This document shows, piece by piece, positions 1 through 5,978 of a stretch of DNA of 23,003 nucleotides (its first letter is position 1; each line of letters begins with the position of its first letter). A program made the position numbers and the translations under genes. Where the stretch lies: contig CALBSO010000126.1 in NCBI GenBank assembly GCA_937968015.1, positions 1 to 23,003 of the forward strand. Reading direction: 5' to 3'. Source of the DNA: an uncultured Thermomicrobia bacterium. GTDB taxonomy: Bacteria; Chloroflexota; Chloroflexia; Thermomicrobiales; JALYUS01. The notes beneath the pieces are model-generated. The model saw nothing but the letters and a program-made list of their open reading frames with translations. It made no database searches and was not told the origin of the DNA.

Positions 1-63
1 CGACACCTTCAGCATCAAGCCGTCCCATGTCCACGTCAACTCGCACCATTGGTTATATAGGAC

Positions 64-288
64 TTACGTAGTTGCGGGAAGGGTGTACCAGGGATGGGCT
101 ACCTCTCCGGTCCGCTCTCGATCTCGCGGTTCAACCGGCGCTTCCACGCCCTCGCCCACTGGTTGAGCGCCGCGCTCGACCTCTTGGCGGCACTCTTCGC
201 TGTCGAGGAGGTCTTCATCAGCGATAGCATCCCGCTGCCCGTTTGCCACCGTGCCCGCCGCGTTCCACGATCTGACGCCGATGCATGA
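64..288 (+). pseudogene. Transposase remnant, IS982-like (truncated)
   Basis: The plus-strand reading GYLSGPLSISRFNRRFHAL, followed by a segment ending VFISDSIPLPVCHRARR, resembles the middle of IS982-type transposases. Those carry a SRFNRRLH motif and then a (V/I)DSFPVPVCDN motif containing the first catalytic Asp. About 75 residues remain, against roughly 250-300 in a full enzyme. The frame is closed by a stop at 58-60 and by TGA at 286-288, so neither the N-terminus nor the later catalytic residues are present. The bases just upstream, around 60-78 (GGACTTACGTAGTTGCGGG), look like an insertion-sequence end, which would imply an internal deletion, but no matching right end was found. The family name rests on remembered motifs. 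Confidence 0.5.
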
Positions 289-372
289 AACGCCTTCTAG
301 CAATCACGGTACAAATAGCGCGACCATCATAAACCACACTGATACGAATTCCGCTCACGATCAGCATGACAC

Positions 373-401
373 TTGACAACCGCTTGTTACACCCATATAG
401 T
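373..401 (+). promoter_or_regulatory. Sigma-70-type promoter of the padR-ABC operon
   Basis: TTGACA at 373-378 is separated by 17 bp from TATAGT at 396-401. This is a near-consensus housekeeping promoter, with transcription expected to begin near 408, about 40 bases before the PadR start codon. The -10 box lies inside a perfect palindrome (397-414), so the promoter looks repressible. Confidence 0.75.
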
Positions 402-414
402 TGTAGACAACTAT
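397..414. promoter_or_regulatory. Probable PadR operator (perfect inverted repeat)
   Basis: The arms ATAGTTGT (397-404) and ACAACTAT (407-414) are exact reverse complements around a 2-bp centre. The site covers most of the -10 box and the expected start of transcription. PadR proteins are dimeric winged-helix repressors that commonly bind such palindromes in their own promoters. That this site is bound by the PadR encoded just downstream is inference. Confidence 0.7.
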
Positions 415-448
415 TTGATGACGACCATATCGAGGTGTGTGGCGACCG

Positions 449-1114
449 ATGGCAAACAAACGGAATTCCTCGAACTTGCTGGCGCTCGCGGTGCTGGCGC
501 TCCTCGCGGAGCGGCCGACGCATCCGTACGAGATGGACTTCCTGATGCGTACGCGTGGCCTGACGCACAGCATCAAACTCAATCGAGGCTCGCTTTACAC
601 CGTGGTTGAGACACTCCAGCGTGATGGCCTGATCGTGCCGCAGGAGACGCAGCGCGAGGGTCGCCGCCCGGAGCGGACTGTGTACGCGCTCACCGAGGCC
701 GGGCGCGCGAAGTTCGATGGCTGGCATCGCGAGTTGATGAGCAAGCCCGCGAAGGAATACACGCAGTTCGCGGCGGCGCTGTGCTTCATCGCACATCTTT
801 CCCCGACCGAAACGATCGCCCTCCTCGGAGAACGCGCTCGCCGCCTCGACGATGACATCGAGGAGCGACGGTTTCGGTTGGGCGCCATTATGGAACGACT
901 GAACGTCCCCCGGCTCTTCCTGCTGGAGGAAGAGTTCGCGCTGGCGCAGCGGGAGTCCGAGGTGCGGTGGGTGCGGGAAATTATCGAGGAAATCACGGAC
1001 GGAACGCTGACCTGGCCCGCCTACACCCTGAGTGAACGCGCGCCAGTTGTGAGTGACCAGGACGCGACGCCGACGGGACGGGAATCACTGCGACAAGAAA
1101 GGAGCCCCGTGTGA
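449..1114 (+). CDS. PadR family transcriptional regulator
   Basis: This is a 221-residue member of the PadR family of repressors, which often control multidrug efflux or stress genes. The N-terminal winged helix spans about residues 8-90: HPYEM at 25-29, the recognition-helix segment GSLYTVVETLQRDGLI at 47-62, and the wing RRPERTVYALTEAGRA at 72-87. The C-terminal half is helical and charged, as expected for the dimerisation domain of the longer (Vir-like) PadR proteins. An in-frame GTG at 437 is possible, but ATG 449 is preferred because AGG at 433-436 can serve as its ribosome site and the conserved domain begins soon after. It is the first gene of an operon with the ABC transporter genes. 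The palindrome over its promoter suggests autoregulation, and the inducing ligand is unknown. Confidence 0.9.
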   Translation: MANKRNSSNLLALAVLALLAERPTHPYEMDFLMRTRGLTHSIKLNRGSLYTVVETLQRDGLIVPQETQREGRRPERTVYALTEAGRAKFDGWHRELMSKPAKEYTQFAAALCFIAHLSPTETIALLGERARRLDDDIEERRFRLGAIMERLNVPRLFLLEEEFALAQRESEVRWVREIIEEITDGTLTWPAYTLSERAPVVSDQDATPTGRESLRQERSPV

Positions 1115-1119
1115 GATAA

Positions 1120-1145
1120 CGCGCGCCCGTGACGAGGTGCGCGCG
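1120..1145 (+). other. Intercistronic GC hairpin, padR to ABC ATPase
   Basis: CGCGCGC (1120-1126) pairs with GCGCGCG (1139-1145) around a 12-base loop, between the padR stop (1112-1114) and the ATPase ribosome site (1173-1180). No T run follows, so it is not a clear terminator. It could tune the ratio of repressor to transporter message, or it may be a by-product of high GC content. Confidence 0.25.
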
Positions 1146-1186
1146 AAAGCGGCCGATTTTCCGCATGCGTGAAAAGGAGAGAAACC

Positions 1187-2176
1187 GTGATCGCTACCCA
1201 CGATGAGCATCCACGTACCGACGGCGCGATGATCGAGACGCACGACTTGCGCCGCACCTTCAAGGCCCGCCGGGGCGATGTTGAGGCGGTCGCCGGGGTT
1301 GACCTCCGCGTCGCGGCGGGCGAACTCTTCGGTTTCCTCGGCCCGAACGGCGCGGGCAAGACGACGACGCTACGCATGCTGGCGACGCTGCTGCCGCCAA
1401 CGGGCGGCGACGCGATCGTGGCCGGATGCGACCTGCGTCGCGAGCCGCAGCATGTGCGCGAACGGATTGGCTATGTGGGCCAGCGCGGCAGTACCGATCC
1501 GGCGATCACCGGCCGCACCGAACTCGTCTTTCAGGGCCGTCTCTACGGGATGAGCGCGGCACAGGCGAAACGCCGCGCGGACGACCTGCTCGTCGTCCTC
1601 GAACTCGAAGCGGCCGCCGACCGGCCCACCGGCACCTACTCGGGTGGCCAACGGCGGCGGCTCGACATCGGGCTTGGCCTGATCCACGGGCCGCAAGTGC
1701 TCTTCCTCGATGAGCCGACGACCGGCCTCGACCCACAGAGCCGCGCCCGTTTGTGGGACGAGGTGCGTCGGCTACGCGACGGCGGCACAACGGTCTTCCT
1801 CACGACCCATTATCTGGAAGAAGCCGATGCGCTGTGCGACCGGCTCGCGATCATTGACCACGGGCGGATCGTCGCCGAGGGGACGCCCGACCAACTAAAG
1901 CGGCAAATTGCCGGCGACATCGTCACGCTCGGCATCACCGGTGATCCGCAGGCCGCGCTGGACCTGCTTGGCTGCCAGCCCTTCGTCCGGGAGACCGGTG
2001 CGGAAGATGGCGCGCTCCGGCTCTACGTTGATCGCGGCGAGACGGCGATGCCCGCCATCCTCCGTTTGCTCGACGGCGCGGGCCTCGAACTGCGGACGAT
2101 CTCGCTCACCCGGCCCAGCCTCGATGATGTTTTCCTACGTCAGACGGGCCGCTCACTCCGCGAGCCGGCTGCCTGA
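1187..2176 (+). CDS. ABC transporter ATP-binding protein, DrrA-type
   Basis: This is a 329-residue ATPase that would power an ABC-2 exporter at the cytoplasmic face of the membrane. All nucleotide-binding motifs are intact: Walker A GPNGAGKTT at 52-60, Q-loop Gln99, signature SGGQ at 152-155, Walker B LFLDEP at 172-177, D-loop TTGLD after it, and switch His208 in TTHYLEEAD. The C-terminal extension ending in SLTRPSLDDVFLRQTGR is typical of daunorubicin-resistance (DrrA) ATPases. GTG 1187 is chosen because AAGGAGA at 1174-1180 sits 6 bases upstream. GTG 1169 and ATG 1229 are in-frame alternatives. It follows padR by 72 bp and precedes the permease by 28 bp. The substrate cannot be read from the sequence; drug or lipid export is the usual role. 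Confidence 0.93.
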   Translation: MIATHDEHPRTDGAMIETHDLRRTFKARRGDVEAVAGVDLRVAAGELFGFLGPNGAGKTTTLRMLATLLPPTGGDAIVAGCDLRREPQHVRERIGYVGQRGSTDPAITGRTELVFQGRLYGMSAAQAKRRADDLLVVLELEAAADRPTGTYSGGQRRRLDIGLGLIHGPQVLFLDEPTTGLDPQSRARLWDEVRRLRDGGTTVFLTTHYLEEADALCDRLAIIDHGRIVAEGTPDQLKRQIAGDIVTLGITGDPQAALDLLGCQPFVRETGAEDGALRLYVDRGETAMPAILRLLDGAGLELRTISLTRPSLDDVFLRQTGRSLREPAA

Positions 2177-2204
2177 CACCGATCATTTCCGAAGGAGTAC
2201 GACG

Positions 2205-2966
2205 ATGAAAACCCTCCGCGACACCTGGCTCGTCTTCCAGCGAAACCTCGGCCTGACGCTCCGCAACCCGGCATGGTCGGTGATCGGGGTGGTGCAGCCA
2301 CTGCTCTATCTGCTTCTCTTCGCGCCGCTGCTGAAATCAATCGCCACGGCGCAGGGATTTCCGTCTGGCGGCGCATACAACGTCTTTGTACCGGGGCTGC
2401 TCATCCAACTCGGGCTCTTCGGCGCGGCGTTCGTCGGCTTCAGCCTGATCGCGGAAGTGCGCTACGGTGTCGTGGAGCGCCTGCAAGTGACACCCGTGAG
2501 CAGGCTGGCCTTGCTGCTCGGTCGCGCGCTGCGCGATGTTCTCATCCTGCTCATCCAATCGCTGATGCTCGTGCTGCTCTCCCTCCCCTTCGGGCTGGAT
2601 ATCCATCCGGCGGGGCTGCTCGTCGTGCTGGGGTTGCTCGCGCTGATTGGCTTACTCATGGCGTCGTGTTCATACGCGCTCGCGCTCTGGCTGAAGAGCG
2701 AGGACGCGCTCGCCCCGTTTCTGACGACGGTGACGCTGCCGCTCCTCCTGCTCTCCGGCGTGCTGCTGCCGCTGAGCCTCGCCCCGGCGTGGCTCCGCCA
2801 CATCGCCGCCTTCAACCCGCTGGCCTACGCCGTTGACGCGGCCCGCGCGATCTTCAATGACCATCTCGGCGATACCAGCGTCATCAAGGGCATTGCAATT
2901 ACTGCCGCCCTCGCGATCATCGCGCTCGTCGTCTCCGCCCGCTCCTTCGGCCGCACCGTCGCTTGA
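2205..2966 (+). CDS. ABC-2 type permease, DrrB-like
   Basis: This 253-residue integral membrane protein would form the export path for the ATPase encoded just before it. Several hydrophobic helices are evident, the first near VIGVVQPLLYLLLFAPLL and the last near ITAALAIIALVVSA. Family marks include EVRYGVVERLQVTPVSR, a conserved cytoplasmic loop of DrrB-like permeases, and NPLAYAVDAARA before the last membrane span. The start is fixed by the strong ribosome site GAAGGAG at 2191-2197, 7 bases before ATG 2205; the frame stays open further upstream, inside the ATPase gene, but that stretch shows no family features. It is the last gene of the operon and converges with the mannonate dehydratase gene, leaving 33 bp between stop codons. 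Confidence 0.92.
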   Translation: MKTLRDTWLVFQRNLGLTLRNPAWSVIGVVQPLLYLLLFAPLLKSIATAQGFPSGGAYNVFVPGLLIQLGLFGAAFVGFSLIAEVRYGVVERLQVTPVSRLALLLGRALRDVLILLIQSLMLVLLSLPFGLDIHPAGLLVVLGLLALIGLLMASCSYALALWLKSEDALAPFLTTVTLPLLLLSGVLLPLSLAPAWLRHIAAFNPLAYAVDAARAIFNDHLGDTSVIKGIAITAALAIIALVVSARSFGRTVA

Positions 2967-2990
2967 TGCACGCGGGAAAGACCGCTCTTC

Positions 2991-3014
2991 CTGGCGCCCT
3001 TATCCGCGCGCCAG
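2991..3014 (+). terminator. Possible terminator of the padR-ABC operon
   Basis: CTGGCGC (2991-2997) and GCGCCAG (3008-3014) form a 7-bp GC-rich stem with a 10-base loop. TTCTTTG follows on the plus strand, a weak T-rich tail. The right arm overlaps the 3' end of the convergent mannonate dehydratase gene. Confidence 0.4.
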
Positions 3015-4022
3015 TTCTTTGATTGCGGCTTCGCGCAGGCCGGTCATGTAGCCGGTGGCGAAGAGGCGACCGAGGATTTCGTAGCCGGGCTGGTCGTTTC
3101 CCTCGCCCTCCATCGTCGGCGCGTGGTCGAGGCGCATCGGGCCGTCGAAGCCGACTGCGAGGTAGGTCCGCATCGCTTCGAGCATGTCGGTCTGCCCCTC
3201 GTCATGGAAGACCTCCGCGAACCGCTCCGGCGTGCCGCGCACATCGCGGAAGTGGACGAAGTGAATCGCGCCCCGCTCCGCGTAATGGCGGATCGTTTTG
3301 GGGATGTCCGGAGCCATCAGGGCGAAATTACCCTGGCAGAGGGTGATGCCGTTCGATGGGCTGGGGACCAGATTGAGCAGGCGGTCGAAGTTCTCGATGC
3401 TGCGCATGATTCGCCCGATGCCCCGGATCGGCGAGAGCGGTGGGTCATCCGGGTGCATCGCCAGCCGGACATTGCTCTCCTCCGCCACCGGCACGATCTT
3501 TTCGAGGAAGTAGTGCAGATTCTCCCACAACCGTTCCTCGCTGACGACGCCTGCCGGAGTCAGCGGGGCATCCTTGACGAGCGCGTAGTCGAAACTGGAG
3601 ACGAACGCGCCGCCCCGCCCGCGCGTCGTCATCGAGGTGCGCTGCCAGTTGAACTGCGCCATCCAGTTCCAGCAGACAACGGGAATACCGACCGCACCCA
3701 TACTCTGGAGCATTGTGGCAAAGTATTCGATCTCACGGTCGCGATCGGGCAACCCGAGGCGGATCTGATCCATCGGCGGTGACGATTCGATGACATCCAC
3801 CGTGAGACCCGCGTCCGCGAATCGCTGCCGCATCAGGAGCATCGGGTGAAAATCCCACGGGCGGTCGCCTGCTTTCGTCTCCGCGATCCGCTCCGTCGTC
3901 CAGTGCGGTGGCCCGTCCGGCCCGAACGGCAGCCCGGTCACGGCATGCGTGACCGCCATCTGCTTGCACAGCGCCCACATCCGGTTCGGGTATGGGGGCA
4001 AAATCTCCGCGAATGTCACCAT
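3000..4022 (-). CDS. uxuA: Mannonate dehydratase
   Basis: This enzyme dehydrates D-mannonate to 2-keto-3-deoxygluconate (EC 4.2.1.8) in hexuronate breakdown. It is a 340-residue TIM-barrel protein of the UxuA type, near the short end of the family. The four metal ligands expected in this family can be placed: His190 in AMHPDDPP, Cys229 in TLCQGNF, His257 in IHFVHFRDVRG and Asp299 in RLDHAPTMEG. The start is ATG 4020-4022, since GGAGG (minus strand, 4027-4031) lies 4 bases upstream. A start 12 codons further up adds only non-conserved residues. No other hexuronate genes (uxaC, kdgK, a transporter) are nearby, so it may act on scavenged sugar acids or be wired to distant genes. A small palindrome TTGACCGTCAA (4130-4140) lies upstream and could be an operator. 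Three 7-bp tandem repeats lie in the leader. Confidence 0.92.
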   Translation of the reverse strand: MVTFAEILPPYPNRMWALCKQMAVTHAVTGLPFGPDGPPHWTTERIAETKAGDRPWDFHPMLLMRQRFADAGLTVDVIESSPPMDQIRLGLPDRDREIEYFATMLQSMGAVGIPVVCWNWMAQFNWQRTSMTTRGRGGAFVSSFDYALVKDAPLTPAGVVSEERLWENLHYFLEKIVPVAEESNVRLAMHPDDPPLSPIRGIGRIMRSIENFDRLLNLVPSPSNGITLCQGNFALMAPDIPKTIRHYAERGAIHFVHFRDVRGTPERFAEVFHDEGQTDMLEAMRTYLAVGFDGPMRLDHAPTMEGEGNDQPGYEILGRLFATGYMTGLREAAIKELARG

Positions 4023-4040
4023 GCGTTCCTCCAACACGAA

Positions 4041-4068
4041 GCAACGAGCAACGAGCAACGAGCGATGA
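4041..4068. repeat. Heptanucleotide tandem repeat in the uxuA leader
   Basis: GCAACGA occurs three times in tandem (4041-4047, 4048-4054, 4055-4061), followed by a degenerate fourth unit GCGATGA (4062-4068). It lies about 10 bases upstream of the uxuA ribosome site. A related AACGAG doublet occurs at about 4956-4969, after the cupin gene. Slippage here would change leader length, not the reading frame. Confidence 0.7.
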
Positions 4069-4171
4069 GTAGAAAGCGCCGCTTCCCGGTGCTGGCAAGA
4101 TCAATGGGAATAGCGTCACAGGTCGCGCGTTGACCGTCAAGAGGCTTTTGGCTTTCGCGTGAAAAGAGTGG

Positions 4172-4200
4172 GGAACGCCGCGCACTGCATCGGATATACT
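4172..4200 (+). promoter_or_regulatory. Possible promoter of the cupin dioxygenase gene
   Basis: TATACT at 4195-4200 is a strong -10 match, about 37 bases before the start codon. No TTGACA-like -35 is present. GGAAC at 4172-4176 with an 18-bp gap could be an alternative-sigma -35 or chance. Confidence 0.35.
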
Positions 4201-4236
4201 ACACGCTGCTGGAACGATTGACAGGAGGTACATGCG

Positions 4237-4950
4237 ATGTGTCATTTCCACAACGACTTGCCGACGATTGAGGATGGTGAGGACCAGTACATCCTCGACA
4301 CGCCGGTGATGCGAGATTTCATCGCGGCGGTCAATGTCGCCCGCGCCGCCGCACCGAATGCCGCGGCCGCCATCGAGGAGATCCGGCCCCACTTCGCCGC
4401 CCTGCTTGCGGACCCGGACTGGCTCCCGGCGGAGTATCAGGAACCGGCGACGCAGAGCGGCATGGGCGCCAATACCGGCATGTGGCTGTTGTATCGCGCG
4501 GGCGACGGTAGCCTCGCCTTCTCTGCCCTCGTCCTCGCGCCGGGGCGGGAAACGCCAGTGCATGACCACCTCGCCTGGGGGCTTGTCGGCCTCTACCGGG
4601 GCGAGCAGGACGAGATCGTCTATCACCGGCGGGATGACGGCACGCGCGACGACTACGCGGACCTCGACGTGGCGGAGCGGAATGCCCTGACGCCCGGCGA
4701 TTTCTACACCCTCTTGCCGGAGAACGACATCCACCGTGTCCGCACGACTTCGAACATCACCTCGGTCTCGCTCCACCTCCTGGGCAACGATAACGGCTGC
4801 ATCGCCAGGCGACAGTACGTACCGGAGGAGAAGATCGCGCGCCCCTTCCGCAGTGGCTACGTCAACATCAAGTGCGCCGATGGCGAGAGTCGCGCCGCGC
4901 CATCGTGGGACGATGTACACGAATCCTTGGAGCGGCTGACGGCGGTCTGA
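4237..4950 (+). CDS. Cysteine dioxygenase-like cupin metalloenzyme
   Basis: This 237-residue protein is of the cysteine dioxygenase / 3-mercaptopropionate dioxygenase cupin superfamily, Fe(II) enzymes that oxidise thiols to sulfinates in the cytoplasm. The metal triad is visible: His109 and His111 in TPVHDHLAWG and His166 in ENDIHRV. The second-shell Ser178 and His180 are kept in SVSLHLLG, but the Tyr that completes the Ser-His-Tyr relay in classical cysteine dioxygenase is Leu182, and the crosslinking Cys is absent. The substrate is therefore uncertain. It could be another thiol, or an uncharacterised metal-dependent cupin. ATG 4237 is set by GGAGG at 4224-4228, 8 bases upstream. It is transcribed divergently from uxuA, with 214 bp between, and converges with the helix-turn-helix gene. 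Confidence 0.82.
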   Translation: MCHFHNDLPTIEDGEDQYILDTPVMRDFIAAVNVARAAAPNAAAAIEEIRPHFAALLADPDWLPAEYQEPATQSGMGANTGMWLLYRAGDGSLAFSALVLAPGRETPVHDHLAWGLVGLYRGEQDEIVYHRRDDGTRDDYADLDVAERNALTPGDFYTLLPENDIHRVRTTSNITSVSLHLLGNDNGCIARRQYVPEEKIARPFRSGYVNIKCADGESRAAPSWDDVHESLERLTAV

Positions 4951-5009
4951 CAAAGGAACGAGGAACGAGTGGGATTCGCCGCCTCGTTCTCATTACTACC
5001 CCAAACAGC

Positions 5010-5045
5010 CCTGTACCCCCTTCTCGGCAATGAGAAGGGGGTACA
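5010..5045. terminator. 15-bp perfect hairpin between convergent genes
   Basis: CTGTACCCCCTTCTC (5010-5024) pairs perfectly with GAGAAGGGGGTACAG (5031-5045) around the 6-base loop GGCAAT. It lies 59 bp after the cupin stop and 33 bp past the stop of the convergent helix-turn-helix gene, as expected for a bidirectional terminator. There is no T tract on either side. Its loop and stem edge resemble the hairpin at 16962-16993. Confidence 0.65.
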
Positions 5046-5078
5046 GAGCACAGCAGAGGACAGGGCCGGAAGAATCGT

Positions 5079-5666
5079 CTACTGCAGGGTGCGGCTGCCC
5101 AGTTCGCGGAGCGGCGCGACGGCAGGCGCGTGCCGCAGGGCCGCTTTCTGCTCCTCAGCGACGCGCATATCTTCGGACTGAATGTGGTCAATATCGCGCC
5201 GCATGACGTAGAAGCGATCGCTGGTATCGTCCCGAACCGACTCAACGGCGCCCGCGTACATCCAGCGGTAGATCGTTGGCCGCGCGACGCCGAGGCGATC
5301 CGCCGCCGCGCCGATGCTCATCAGTTCGTCACGGTCCACGCTGCGCCACTTCGCTTGCGAGAGCATCTTGCCGAGCGGTTCCGTCCAGAACGGATGCTGC
5401 ACCTCGTATGTGTCCGCACCGGCAGGCCACAAGAGCAGATCGAGGATGGCCCGGACAGATTGGAAAACCTGCTCGGCGGGCACGCGCTCCGCGCCCCGCG
5501 CGATGCGGGCGAGCCGCTGTAAATCCTGCCCGAGCGGGCCGGAGCGCAGTTGCTCTACCGATACCGTCTCCGGCGCCGCGCCGGTCAGATGCCGGTGGTA
5601 GCGATGCAACTGGCTATGGATCAATCGCAATGTCTGGTCAATGACCGGCTCGTAATCAATAGGCAT
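5079..5666 (-). CDS. Helix-turn-helix DNA-binding protein (MerR/excisionase-type HTH)
   Basis: This 195-residue protein was not recognised as a named regulator. The C-terminal part holds a MerR/excisionase-like helix-turn-helix at about residues 115-160: LMSIGAAADRLGVARPTIYRW, then a short wing with DRFYVMRRDIDHI. The N-terminal 110 residues are helical, with no cofactor or metal motif seen. They may dimerise or sense a ligand. MerR activators normally carry this HTH at the N-terminus, so the reversed order is unusual. The start at 5666 is supported by AGAAGG (minus strand, 5675-5680), 8 bases upstream. A consensus-like promoter overlaid by two direct repeats lies 74-103 bp before the start, suggesting it controls itself. 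It stands alone between convergent and divergent neighbours. Confidence 0.75.
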   Translation of the reverse strand: MPIDYEPVIDQTLRLIHSQLHRYHRHLTGAAPETVSVEQLRSGPLGQDLQRLARIARGAERVPAEQVFQSVRAILDLLLWPAGADTYEVQHPFWTEPLGKMLSQAKWRSVDRDELMSIGAAADRLGVARPTIYRWMYAGAVESVRDDTSDRFYVMRRDIDHIQSEDMRVAEEQKAALRHAPAVAPLRELGSRTLQ

Positions 5667-5726
5667 GCTATGAACCTTCTTTTCTTGTTTGCCGCAGCCA
5701 ACCGCCGTGCCGTCAATACGGACACT

Positions 5727-5748
5727 TTGTACGTTACGTATTGTACGT
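5727..5748. promoter_or_regulatory. Direct-repeat operator overlapping the HTH promoter
   Basis: The octamer TTGTACGT occurs at 5727-5734 and again at 5741-5748, separated by ACGTA-rich bases that form the odd-centred palindrome TACGTTACGTA (5730-5740). The 14-bp period and the overlap with the -10 box (5740-5745) point to a regulator site. Binding by the adjacent HTH protein is inference. Confidence 0.5.
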
Positions 5749-5769
5749 GCAGAGGGCGCGATATGTCAA
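5740..5769 (-). promoter_or_regulatory. Sigma-70-type promoter of the HTH regulator gene
   Basis: Read on the minus strand, TTGACA (5769 to 5764) is followed after 18 bp by TACAAT (5745 to 5740). Transcription should begin near 5733, about 67 bases before the start codon at 5666. Confidence 0.65.
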
Positions 5770-5978
5770 GTGGGTGGGGAAGCCTGCCGGTCTTGTCGCG
5801 GAATAGAGGCGGCGGCCCTTATTCTTTCACTCTCGGTCTGGCTACGGACTATCGAACCTGCGAAGACGCGGAGACGAACGACGGACCTGGAACCATCCAT
5901 CGAAGACGTGTATAACACGAAGTAGCATGGGTACTGACGAGGAACGGTGAATTTTCCCGCTTTCACGCAGGATCGCGC

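Larger units (their letters stand above)
5667..5978. other. Intergenic region between HTH gene and NDH-2-like gene
   Basis: This 312-bp gap between two divergent genes holds the HTH promoter and direct repeats (5727-5769). Nearer the plus-strand gene, TATAAC at 5911-5916 may be a -10 box; GGAAC at 5889-5893, 17 bp upstream, is the only -35 candidate. No convincing open frame or RNA gene was seen in 5770-5880. Confidence 0.5.

Noticed and set aside
4041..4068. CRISPR or iteron array
   Set aside because: The units are 7 bp, contiguous and lack spacers; no cas or replication gene is near.
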